Assembly (NCBI RefSeq): GCF_945859685.1
Contig: NC_079149.1
Coordinates: 135,572,153-135,636,152 of the forward strand
DNA length: 64,000 bases
Direction: 5' to 3'
Source: Eupeodes corollae
Lineage: Eukaryota > Arthropoda > Insecta > Diptera > Syrphidae
The notes under the pieces were generated by a model, which was given only the letters and a program-made list of their open reading frames with translations, made no database searches and had not been told where the DNA came from. This document shows positions 24,765 through 37,100 of this stretch, piece by piece. Made by a program: the position numbers and the translations under genes. Position 1 is the first letter of the stretch; every line of letters begins with the position of its first letter.

Positions 24765-25195
24765 GGCTCAACTTTCCATTACCGCAGCATGAATTTCAAC
24801 TCGCGGTTTTTTTATTCAATAGATATGTGCAAATAAATAATAAATATAGCAATTTTAGAGTGAGGAAACATTTATTTCTATTTTTAATTAATTTTTAAAG
24901 TTTACTTTTTTACATACAAAACACACAAAAATGGTTGATTTTGACATAGTGTTGCCATACTTTTTTAAGTACCTAACTGTTAGTACGCCGTGCTATTAAT
25001 TAAAAAAACTTGTTTTAGGCTCAAAAAATGAAATACAAAAAAGTAGGGTTAAGTCCGAAAAAGAAAATATTTTTTTTTTATGACTTAAAGTTGTTTCTTC
25101 GCCCTAATATTTAAAACATGTTCTATTGAGACCCCTACCTAACTGTAAAAAAAATCATAAGGAAATTCGTGCTGCGGTAATGGAAAGTCGCCCCC
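24765..25195. mobile_element. MITE with about 27-bp inverted ends
   Basis: The left end reads GGCTCAACTTTCCATTACCG then CAGCATGAATTTC. The right end (25162-25195) is its near-exact complement, ending GGTAATGGAAAGTCGCCCC. The interior is about 430 bp, AT-rich and non-coding. Flanking duplications are unclear, so the borders are good to a few bases only. The superfamily is not identified. Confidence 0.7.
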
Positions 25196-26202
25196 AAATT
25201 TTAATTTATATTATAATTTCTTTATAAGGTAAATTATTTTTGAAGTGTACCTCCTTAAAATTTATTTAAATACGTTTTGGAAACATCGAATCTTATGTTT
25301 CTATGATTTTGAAAAAATACTTTTGGTGTTGATTTCGAATCCTAAATTGGATTTTAGTTGTAACCTAAAATTTAAAAAAACATACGGAAGTTTTTTTTAT
25401 ATTTTTCAATATGTTTCAAAAACTTTATATGATACACCGATTCGTTATCACAACAAAAAGTTAGTTTGAAACCGTTTATTTCCTTTTCTGACAAAAAACA
25501 TTTTAATGAGGTTTTTCAAAAGTACATAAATGGAAATAATAAAACTGTTATTCATTAAAGAAAGATATTATTCATTTTGAAAATCTTCACAAATTTTATT
25601 TAAAATAAAGTTCATAAATTAGAACGGTCTTAAAAAGGCAATTGTTTAGAATTTAAAAAAGTGATATCCCAGAAACCTGACGCCATAGAGTGATTTCAAT
25701 GACGGGTTCTGAATTGGGTTACCGAAAACCTTTGGAAAGCTATATTTCTAGGCACAAAACTTGGTTACAAACAAAAATACAATTAAGCACTTAAAAACGT
25801 TTAAAGTATTTCAAATGATAAAAAATAATAATTTTAATAGTTCCATAATAATTAAAAACTCTAAAGTGTCTTAAGTTAGTACTTACCATGATTTTGCTTC
25901 ATAAACAAATTTATATTAGAAACAAACAGTTTAAAGTTTATTAAAAGATTGTTGATTAGGCTTTACCAAATACAATTCTTGAATAAAATATAAATTGCAA
26001 CAGACTTCTAGAGGAAATAAAACAAGCTTAAAAGACAGAAATGCTGAAATTGCTCACTTTGCTAAAAATATGTAATAATAAATAAAAAGTTGTTGAATTT
26101 CTACACAAAATTTGGGATTTAAATCTCGGTTTTAAACATTTAAAATTTAGTCTTAACACAAAAACTTTTGGACACATAATATATTTTTTCTTATAAACTA
26201 TA
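25196..26202. other. Non-coding, AT-rich
   Basis: Nothing recognised. The longer open frames here have no domain and extreme A/T codon bias. Confidence 0.45.
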
Positions 26203-27597
26203 GGGGAGAGTGGGGCACATTTGAACACTTTTTTCTTTCGCAGCTGCTAGAACCATGGAACATGTTCGATTTATTGATGTGTAAAGCTTACTTACATGGA
26301 ACATTGCTATTGAACTTCGATTTTAAATAATATTTGGTTTGGTTTATGAACATATTTTTATTAAATTTTAATTTTTTTAGCAATACACATGCTTATGCCC
26401 CATGTATGGGGCAGTTTTGAAATTGGAAGGAGCACTTTTAAACAGCAGTATTATTTGGTTTTAGTGATTGAATAACACTTTAAATTTTTACTGTGTTTCT
26501 TAGTTTTATTAGTAAAATGTCCAACCTGTTTTCGCCCTTTTTGTGCAATGACGTTTGGAGCTTGAACTGCTGTAGTGACCCCGGTTTCATCCAAATTGAA
26601 AATCCGATCAGCTGTAAAGTTAAACTTACCGAGTGCTCTCTCATAATTTAAATGAAAATCCTCAAGATTCTTCTGGTTAAAACTAGTAGCCCTTGACAAA
26701 CTTGTATTCTCTCGTTTTCGTATTAAAAGCGTTGAGTGACGCTTCATGAAGCGTTCAATTCAATTTCAACCATTCGATTTTTTCCATGCTTCGGGACATT
26801 TTAGCAACAATGTGGCGTATTCAAAAGCTACTACTCGAACTTTAATTTTGGTTAGTCCGTAATTCATCTTCGAGCTTCGTACCAAATATTTTTCAAGCAT
26901 GTTTTCTTCACCATTAGTAAAAACTTGCTGTGTTGAATATTTGCTTGAAAATTTTAAGTTTTGTGACTCCTTATTACTTTTAAACTTTTTAGTACGGTAA
27001 TACAATGTAGTTGGCAATATTCCGAAGGCAGCAGCAGCCCTTCTTAACGACATTGTTTTATCCGATGTTATGGCACTTTTAACATCATCTTTATTGACTA
27101 CTGTCGATTCGTTTCTCTTATAAGTGCGCACCATTATTCCTTTTAAGACAAGAAATTGAAACATTGAACCTATTTATTGACTAAATTACAGTGAAAGGTC
27201 TAAAAATATGTGGAAGTAACTGATCGGGCCAGTTTTGAACATGTTCAATTTTGCCCTAACACACTTGTTCAAATCTGCTCCAACTGTTTCAAACCCATAA
27301 AATGTCGTATAACTGCTTCACTAAAACATATTAATTTAAAAACTTAAACAAATTTTATTTCCCGATTTTATATCAAGCACTAAAAATTGTACACACCCTT
27401 ACAACTAAAAAAAAAACAAATATAACGCACAAGCACTAAGAAACCACCTTCCACGTATAAATCTGAAAGCCGACTGAAAAAAGCACGGAACGTCATTGAT
27501 TTTATTTATTGTTTAAAATATTGAATTATTTTTGAAAAACAGTAATAAAATAAACTAAAATTTTATAAGCAGTGTTCAAATGTGCCTCACTCTCCCC
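26203..27597 (-). mobile_element. Pogo-like element with intact ends but truncated transposase
   Basis: Inverted ends start GGGGAGAGTGGGGCACATTT and end with a near-exact complement (one mismatch, about 26 bp). TA flanks both sides (26201-26202, 27598-27599). The minus strand holds a frame from 27164 to 26766 with a psq-type helix-turn-helix (SLRRAAAAFGILPTTLYYR) and a stretch that fits the CENPB-type second DNA-binding region. A frame break near 26760 precedes a second piece (26747-26451) with FNFTADRIFNLDETGV, the usual first-Asp block of pogo/Tigger transposases. The rest of the DDE domain is absent, so the element cannot move by itself. Confidence 0.88.
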
Positions 27598-28317
27598 TAA
27601 ATAAACAAATAATTGTTACAACAATTAAATTACTACTTTAAAATAAAAAATGTATTCCTTAAATTAATATTTATTCTATTATAAAAAATAAAACAAAATT
27701 GGTATCAAAACAAACACAAGGAAGGTCTAAAAAGTGAATTTTCAACCGATTCAAATGTGAATTTTAAATATTTTTTTTTTCAAATTAAATTCATAAAAAG
27801 TATACAAAGTAAAAGGCAAGTAAGTGAGGAGGGTATTTATGCGAAAGGTAGTAATTCCATAAACATGTGTCTTGTAAGAAAAAAATCCTAAAAAAAAGGG
27901 ACTAACTCTGTGTATCCTAGACTTACTGCAATATTTTCTTTGTACCTCGAATAACTCTTTATTTTATTCAATCATTATTCAATCATTTTTCGACTTTCCG
28001 CACTCAATACAATTTATATCTATTCCAAACGTTGAACATAATGTCCTCTCAGTACCTAAGAATCGTAATATGAAATACTATAAAAAGTTGCTTCCAGGAC
28101 TTGTCTACTAAGAAGTAAACCAAAGTTTCTAAATTTTATCTCTTTGATTCCTGTTTACTTTGGAAATAAAACACATTTCAAAAGTCTTTTTGTTCATCGT
28201 TGCAAAGGTTAAATTTATTCAACAAATAACAAATTTAAATTTGGGCATTAAATATGCGCCAAATATTTTGAAAATCATTTTTTTTTTTTGAATAAGTTCT
28301 GCCTTTAAATCGACGAC
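27598..28317. other. Intergenic, downstream of mRpS2
   Basis: AT-rich, with no genes seen. Confidence 0.45.
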
Positions 28318-28323
28318 TTTATT
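28318..28323 (-). terminator. mRpS2 polyadenylation signal
   Basis: AATAAA on the minus strand, 27 bp past the mRpS2 stop codon. This is the nearest canonical signal. Confidence 0.6.
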
Positions 28324-28350
28324 TTTGTATTGCTTAAAATTAGATTGCTT

Positions 28351-29252
28351 TTATTTTTTATCAACTGGTTCAATAGGTAGTCCCAGCAACTCTTTCCTTT
28401 TCTGCTTACCACGAAGAATTGCTGCTTTAAATAAATTACAATATAGCTCAATAGCTGCCGGGGAATCATCATTTCCAGGCACTGGATAAGTTATTAAATT
28501 AGGATTGCAATTTGAGTCAACTATGCCAATTGTGGGTATGGCCATTTTAGCTGAATCCCTTACAGCAACATGTTGATGCAACACATTGTTTTGTGTATTT
28601 AAGAAAATGCAAAGATCAGGTAGCCTAGTTACAGCTCCAAACTGCACATTGGCATTTGTGAAGATACCTCCACGCCAGAATCGAGTGTGTGAGAATTCTC
28701 CAGCCTCCATTGCCTTCTTCTCAACTAAATGGGCATTTAGAGCGTTACGATTGAGGAATAGAATTATACCATCTCGAAAGGCTATATGTGCTGTTATGTT
28801 GAGTGCGTCACGGAGATGTTGAGCTGTCTTGTCCAAATCGAAGATGATGTGACCCAGTCGACTGCCATACACATACGGAAGCATTCTCTCATCCAAGGAA
28901 CCCTCCTTGTGTCCGTAATGAACTCGAGCATTAAACAAATCACGGATGGTGAAAAGGTTGTGAACTTCAAAATAATCCGGACTTTGCAGGGCTCGTTTTT
29001 CTAAATCAAAATGGATTACAATTTTAACAAGTGAAATTAAAACAAAAAGAATTATGTAAATCTCACCGAATTCGGAAATGTCTTCTGGTTCGGGTTTAGC
29101 TGTCTCTTGAACCATGGTTTGTTGCCATCGTGCTAGGTTCTGTAATGGCCTAACAGCACAGAATCTTTTAACTGAAAAAGAAGAAAACTCTCTTTATTCA
29201 TTTGAATTTGGTGTGAATGAAGATTTTTACATTTATTTATTGAATTTAGCAT
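28351..29252 (-). CDS. mRpS2: Mitochondrial small ribosomal subunit protein uS2m
   Basis: Three exons, minus strand: 29252-29231, 29171-29067 and 29000-28351, joined in frame to 777 nt (258 residues). uS2m is a structural protein of the mitochondrial 28S subunit. The first residues (MLNSINKFKRFCAVRPLQNL) are basic and free of acidic residues, as expected for a mitochondrial targeting peptide. The mature part has the S2 hallmarks: FNARVHYGHKEGSLDERML, GSRLGHIIFDLDKT, a CIFLNTQNN segment, and IPTIGIVDSNCNPNLITYPV near the C-terminus. Length is close to that of animal MRPS2. The 22-nt first coding exon depends on a modest donor (AAAT|GTAAAA); if it is wrong, translation could start at the Met 20 codons into exon 2. 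Both introns are about 60 bp. Confidence 0.95.
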
Positions 29253-31142
29253 CTTTTTAGGAAAGCATGAAAATTAACCAAACCCTTTGCCGCACACTAA
29301 ACACAGATGACAGTTCCTTATATGACAGTGACAGACGATGGCTGTACAGCTGACACTGAGTACAGGGATGGCACCTTAACTCAGGGAACATTTTACAAAG
29401 AGAACAGAAATATAAATAATTCCCAATATTAAGTTGTTTGTCAATTTGTAAAAAGTCTCTACAATATTATCTATAGACATGGTTGAAAAAGAAAAAGTCA
29501 TCTTAAAAACGATTATCAGTTTATCGAAGGTAAATAAATAAATTTGGTGGTGCTACAGCTCACAGACTGACAACTAATGGGGGTCATTGGTTTTCAGCAT
29601 TGTAAAATCTTTTTATTAAGATTTTAAAGCAATACAAAAGCTATTTTAGTTAGGTTTGGAATTAAACTAAAGTTAAAGATTTATGGGATTTTCGAACGCA
29701 AAATAGAGCATCACATGCAAAAAAATAGTTATGAAATTAAAATACTACAAACTTCGTTAAATTAATTTGAACTCCAAGTAGCCATTATTTTAAAAGAATT
29801 GATTCAATTATAAATAGGTTTAAATCAAAAAAAAGCATTGTCTCTCATAAGTGAAATAAGATTGTCATGGTACAATTTAAAGTAAATTCTACTTCACTGG
29901 GAAATAAAATATTAAAATCTGTAAAGAAAACATAACAATTCAAAACGTTCATCTCAAAAATTAAGAAAATAATCGAACTTCCGATATAATGTTTGTTTGA
30001 TTGGGCTTTAATGATCAATATTTTTGATGCAATTAATAAAAAACTAATTCTTCAAGGGATTTTTCAAATGTATTAGTTTTGAATTTTTTGTACTATTGCA
30101 TTTTTTTTGTTGTTATAAAAAGTTGAATAAATAACACAAATAAATAGATAAATAAACGAACAATTTAAAATAATGGAACAAAAACACAACAAAGTTAAAA
30201 CTCTAACTCGAACTTCCTTTTTATCTGATCCCTGTCCTTCTATACAAAAATTATCCGCTCTCTTTCTTGAGATTTAAATGATTTTTAATCTCAACCTGTC
30301 CAGAAATCTTATGATTGATTTCAATGATCAGAACCAGTCTTGCCCATATATCCCATTATTCTTCTTCAAAAAACCATTTGCCATCTCTGGCCCCAGAATT
30401 GACAAATCAAAGTTATTTTTCTTTCCTCTTCTGTATAGCTCCCTTAATTCTGAATTCTGACATTAGACTTTATACATTGTGCAGAAGACGAAGAAAGAGC
30501 CACTATGTACAAAAAATCTTTTGATCTCAATTATTTTTCTTAACTCTTAACATTTGTATCCCCATAAAATTATTAAATTAATAACTCGTAAAATTGGCTT
30601 TGAAAATTGTTATCTTATCTGGGGTGATAAATTTAGCTTAGTAGAATATTGTTCAATGGATAAACAAAGATAAATAATCTTTCTCTCTACTTTTCACACT
30701 CCCTATTCTTTTCCTGTTCGCCGTCGTCGTCGCTACTCGCTCGTCGTCGTTTTCGTAGTTGTCGTTCAATAAATCGGTCACGCATTCACTTTCAGGCAGT
30801 GGTAGGAGGAACATTAACATTCATTTTCATTAGTTGATAGTTGCTCTTGCTCTGTTCTTCAAACACACAAAAAGACCCAAGAAGAAAAAAATCTATGTGC
30901 GTTCTTTCTGGAATCCAAAACCAAGACAAGACCACTAAATAAATTCAGTAGCGCATCAAAGTGTTCCAAATTGAAATTATGAATTATGAGGCAACAGAAG
31001 ATCACCCTGACATAAAATAATTCATACACCTTTGGGTACTTACTTATTTATGGTACATAATATTATTTCTATTGAATTTGTAAACTTTTAGTGTGTCCTT
31101 TGCAAAGGAAAACTATTTAGAAAGAAAAATAACAAACAAAAA
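29253..31142. other. Region between divergent genes mRpS2 and the kelch gene
   Basis: Probable promoters of both genes, since they are transcribed away from each other. A GC-richer patch with CGTCGTCGT repeats at 30721-30772 may be part of the kelch gene promoter or 5' UTR. Otherwise AT-rich, with no coding frames. Confidence 0.45.
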
Positions 31143-34100
31143 ATGCACTGGACAGTGAGATTAGATGGAGGACCAAGGCGGGTGAATCATGCAGCTGTTA
31201 GTGTCGGCGAATTCATTTATTCATTCGGTGGCTATTGTACGGGCGGTGACTACAAAATCTATGAATCCATTGATGTTCATATTTTGAACACCAACACTTT
31301 ACGCTGGTCTCTGGTGCCAACGAAAAAAGATGAGGATGGTCTTCCGTTGAAGTATCCAGAAGTGCCATATCAAAGGTGAGGTATATGTGAGGTTTCCAAA
31401 ACCAAAATAACATTTTTTAAACCCAACACATTTGTATATAATTGACAATGACCATTGAAGGGCAAACATCTCAAGCGTAGAGTTTTTGGTTGTTCGTATA
31501 GTCATATCTTCTTTCCATGGCCGTGTCTGAGAATATGGCGGCCTGAAAGCAATTTTTAACGGTATAACTGTATGAAAAACTTTTCTGTTTTTTCTAAATG
31601 TTTGTTTCAAAATAGACCAGAATCGAATACTTTTTATTACTGCCAATAGAATTGTTTTCTACTTTTATCACTATACGAGTACATTATACTACAGGTGTAG
31701 AGGATGTTTTTCAAGAGCTTAATAACTTTAAATAATTATACAAGACCTAAGAATTGATGGAATAAATTTTGTATTATAATAATTTAGTAGATAATTTCAT
31801 GGTATTTATTCTTAAAATATAATTGGAGGAATAATGTCCGAAGCAAGGGGCCGACATCAGGAATTTTTTTTTAAGTTAAGAACAGGTAAGAGCCTTATTC
31901 CCAGAAAAATATCAACACAATTAGATGAATTGGGCAGGTTCAGGCGACATAAGGCACTTGCGACTTGCAAGTAAGGCAAGTTTTTAGAATTCGATTGGAC
32001 AGCTACAACAAAATTGCCTTCCAATTAAGGCAACTTTATTGGAAAGTTGACTGGAAAGTTAGTCAAGAAAAATCTGCCTAACAATCAAGTCAAATCTACT
32101 TATGTCAAAATGACAATTGATCATGTTTATTCGTTCAACTGAAAGCTGAACTTTATTGCTCTATATTTACGTATTTTTTGCCCAACTTCATTTAATGTTT
32201 TCTGTAAACGGGTTCCTTGTCAATTTGCAAAGGGAATAAGTCATATTTCTTTACAGACTTGTAGTTTGCCTGATGAGTTTTTTGTAGATAATAATATTTT
32301 TGTTTGTTCTTGTACTGTAAACTTAAAGTAGAGGTTTGGAAAGTAAAGTTCTGAATTTGAAACTCATGACACTTGACAAAGTAACTAGTTGCATTGGTCA
32401 AAATTCATGTTCAAAGAATGAAGTTGACTGCAAATGAAGTCCCTTATGTTGTCTGAACCTGTCCATTGTAAATTGTAATATCTATCTAATATAATTTTAT
32501 ATCGTGATTTTGAATGAACAGCTGACTGGAAAATGTCAAACAATTTGTTTTCGCTTCACTGATTGTGTTCCTATTTTTGTATTGTTTCGAAAGGAAAAGA
32601 AGATACAAAGCTGGTTATTTGTATCCCTCTAATTTATTGACGTCAATTTACTGATTGCTTTAAACGCTCATCAGTAAAACATTTCATATCACTCCTGTTT
32701 TAATTTTTACTGATAGCTATAAATGGGCTTTAACATAGTCCATTCGATGATTCGAATTTTTCACTACTTTTTGGCTTGATCATTGGCTTCAATGATTTAA
32801 CACATCGCCATAAAAAGGAATAAATGGGCATCGAAACATACGAACGAGGGGCTAGTCAAAAGGAAATGAATTGATAAATTTTATTTGTCGATGTTTAAGC
32901 GCATAGAATGATAAGTGGCACAATCCTGTTGGAACCAAAAGTCTTCTATACTCAGATAAATACATTTTTAAACAAGAAATCAGTCAACATGATCCCGTCC
33001 TATTTACGAATTAATAAGGGCCAGTGATGACACTAGCGTGTAAATCGTGTTTATTAAACATACATTTTTTTTTCATCACTAAACACCTTAAAATAGACGA
33101 AGTGCTTTATGAACTTCGTTAACAGCATTGTTCTGGCATTAAACTTTTCATGAAGAATTTCCAAACCTTACTAAACAGACGGGTCAAAAGAGTTTAGAGT
33201 TCTCAACTGTCATACCATACACAGAATCATCAAAATTTCTCATGCTAGTAAAAATATACACCCTATAAAATCTCCTTGATCACCAATAAAAATGATGCGT
33301 CCTCAATTTATGGTGCTGATCAATTCGATTTACCATTTTAGGCTTCAAAAATGCAGAATTGATTTCGCATTAAAACAATTCGCATTAAAAACAAAAAGTT
33401 TCTATTGAAAATCTATTTTAGGAAAAGTTTATTTTTTTTATTTCATTGAAAATTCTTCTCAAATGAGGTACTTATTGTTTTGTGACTGAATCTAATTACT
33501 ATCTTGTTGCTTACTTTAATGAATAAGTGTTTAACTTATGATAACATCATACTATAAGAATTTTGTTTCTATCACAAAGTATTTACCTATATAAATAATA
33601 CTTGACTGATTTATTCTATTCTCAATTATCGTGTGTTTGTATGTTTGTAGTAAATACACAAAAGAAAAGAAACAAAACAAAACAAACTTTAATTCACGAG
33701 ATTGTAATTATATTTAAAACCCTCCTACAATTTTGTATTGTATAATATTCACTTAATATATGTACATATAGCGAAAAAAAAAATACAAAATACAAACTAA
33801 CAAAACGTAAAATGTAAGTAAATTGCAACAAAGTGAGTATATTGTATTAAGAACAGAAAACATGCTTAAAAGGGGAACGACCATCACAAAAGCCGCTTCG
33901 CAATTGCTATTGCACTAGCTAGAAGCAAACATGCACTTATCACTTAATTAAGGCAATTTTGTTATGAGTAAGAGTATACTCGTAGTATGCATATGCATTT
34001 AGCTAAATTGTTGTGCTGGATGAAAATTACTCACAAAATGTTATTTGGTGTTTTGTTTTGTTGTTTTTGTAGAATTGAATGGGCAAACAAAATTGTGATG

Positions 34101-37100
34101 GGCAAAGCACGCAGATTAAATGGGGAGAATCATAATTATTATAATTTTTCTGATTTATTATAGCGAAAATGTAATTTGGGACATTGTATCGAGATATATC
34201 CGCTTGCTAATGGGGTAACTACATTTTTAAAGCTACACGTTTAACAGTGCCGGATTTTTATCAAACTAATAGTTCATTTTTATGAGCCTCTTAGGCAGGC
34301 ACTTATAGAGAAGAAAATAATTAGTAAAAGTGTAATAGACCATCGTTATCCCAAAAGAGATTTTTATTTGAACGAGGTTTCTTTATTTTCATTCAAGCAA
34401 AGCTAGTATGTAATGAAAAAGCTATATTACAGCTAATATAATATCAAATTTTTAATATAAGAATTCTATGAATACACAAACTATGTTTGACATAGATTGC
34501 ACTTAGTTTATACTTTTTTATTTATTTATTTAAGTAGCAATATACATTATTTCTTTTACATTTAGTAAGAACCCTACTCACGTCTAGGGGAACACCCCAG
34601 GGTGGTATTCTTTCGCCTCTTCTATGGCTTGTGGTCATGGATTCAATTCTCGTTAGATTAGAGAAATGTGGAGTGAGGGCGGTAGCCTATGCGGATGATT
34701 TGGTGCTATTGGTGCAGGAAAGTACACCTCTGTGATTAGTGAAATCACGGAGTTAGCTTTGAAGAAAGTTAGCAACTGGGACTAGGAGTTAACCAAAGTA
34801 AAACTGAACTGTTGCTCTTTACCATCAAAACTAAAATACCGCCCTTCACGCTAAGATTCAACGGTCAAATCCTATCATTGTCTTCCAGTGCAAAATATTT
34901 GGGAGTTATACTCGACCCTAAACTAAGCTAGAAACTAAATATTGAAGTACGGGTTAAGAAGGCATGTGTTGCCTTCTACGCCTGCAGCAACACTTTCGGC
35001 AAAAAGTTTGGACTTCAGTCGAAGATGATTTTATGGACGTACACAGGCGTAGTACGTCCACTCTTAACATATGGTTCGATTGTATGGTGGCCTGCTCTTA
35101 GCAAAGCCTATAATATTGATAAGCTAAAGAAGGTTCAGAGAACAGCTTGCGTGGGCACCAAAGGGGCCATGCGTACTTACCCAACGGACGCCTTAAACGT
35201 TATTTTGGATCTTCTACCAATCGACCTTTTTATTAAATACATAGTTTCCTGCAGCGCTATTAAGCTGAAGGAATCAAACAGCTAGTTGTCAAAACCTCAT
35301 GGTCACAGCAATACAACGAAATTGATTCCCTCAGATATTATCTCGGTAGACACTGACTACTGCACTCCTACTTTGAGCCTTAGTAAGGGTTTTAAGGTTA
35401 TTTTCCCATCCAGAAAAGATTGGGAGGATGCCATCGTGTCGATAGGTTTCGACACAACCATCTTTACTGACGGCTCAAAGATGGAGTGCGGAGTTGGTTC
35501 TGAGGTCTTTTCTGAGTCCCTAAATGTAGCCAAATCCTTTAGGCTTCCTGACTTTGCTAGCGTTTTTCAGGCTGAACTGAACTGGCAATAAGGGAGGCAT
35601 GTAAGACACTTAAACAAAACCCAAACCAAAACCGAAATGCGGCTATCTTTACAGACAGTCAGGCAGCTGTCAAAGCCATTTACTCGGCCATATCCTCATC
35701 TAAATTGGTCCAGCAATGTCGCGATGAGCTTGCGAGCCTGAATATTAACCTCGGTGTCACCCTGATCTGGGTTCCGGGCCATAGTGGTATCGTGGGAAAT
35801 GGTTAACATTCCTCTTGGTGCTATGAAGGGTAAAATCTTTTCTATCTACCAAACTAATTCAAACCGAAGGTGGAGCAATTAACCCAAATGCATTATATCT
35901 AGGAAAATATGGCCCACCTATAATAAAACCCGTACAAACGATCTTCTATGCAGGCCAAGGCAAGACATAGCCAGGATTGTTGCGGTTTGTACCGGACATT
36001 GGCCTATAGGAGTTCATGCAGAGAAGTTGGATATCTCTTACAACACCTTTTGCCGTAGCTGTAGTGGCCAAAGAGAAAGTGAAACGATAATCCATTTCCT
36101 ATGCAAATGTCCTGCTTTGGCAAACACTATATACTTTATATAATACTTTGGAAAAGCATTCTTTCACGAACTTGATGAGCTATCTGAGACAAAGATTAGA
36201 GGCATAATCTTTTTTCTCAATGCGACAAAATGGCTCTAACATAATCGCTATGAAGCTTCTCTATAAATCTATCCCTTTCAATCAAAGGTCAAACGAATTT
36301 TTGGTATCAAAACGGTGCACTAATGCGCTAATTGGATCTCAGGCTAGGTTGCCTTGAGATCGCCATTTCTACCTACCTAAGAACTACCTACTTTTCAACT
36401 ATAGATTTAAACTAACATAACTAACATATAATAATAGAGCTACAATTAAAACCCTTATTCAACTCTTAAAAACTAATATTGCAAAACTCCCACGTTAAGT
36501 TTATGAATTATAGATTTTCAAATACATTTTTTGGCAAATTCATTTAGCCCAATTTCAACGACTCTATCGAAAACATATAATATAGTACAAAATACATAAT
36601 ATGTATATATAAATTTATGGTGGAGATAAACATTTAATCAGTTCATTATCAGAGAAGGAACATTTTACATAAAATTTGTGTGTCAAATTTTCGATAAGGG
36701 AGTCCAAAAGATTGACATTGCTTTGTTCATGAAGCCTGTAAGTTGATTATCACCATGGTAAATCAAGCATCATTTTAAGAACTTTGTTTTGACATGTTTG
36801 AAGCTTAAGTTTGTGAGTTTTGGCACAATCGTTCCAAACAGGAGCACCGTATAGGAGGATAGATTATAAAATTGATTTGTGCATTAAAATTTTGTTTTCT
36901 TTGCTAAGTTTAAACTTCTACATATTAAGGGGTACAAAATTCTTCGACGCTTTGTAAACCAAATAGCTTGCGTTTTCAAAGGATATACTTTAATCTTCCA
37001 TTTAAAAAAGTATTTTTCTCTTGAAGAAAGACTCACTTGCATCGTATTGCAGACGTCCTGAAAGTAAGTGCCCGATGTAAAAATAGCCGTGTCATCAGCA

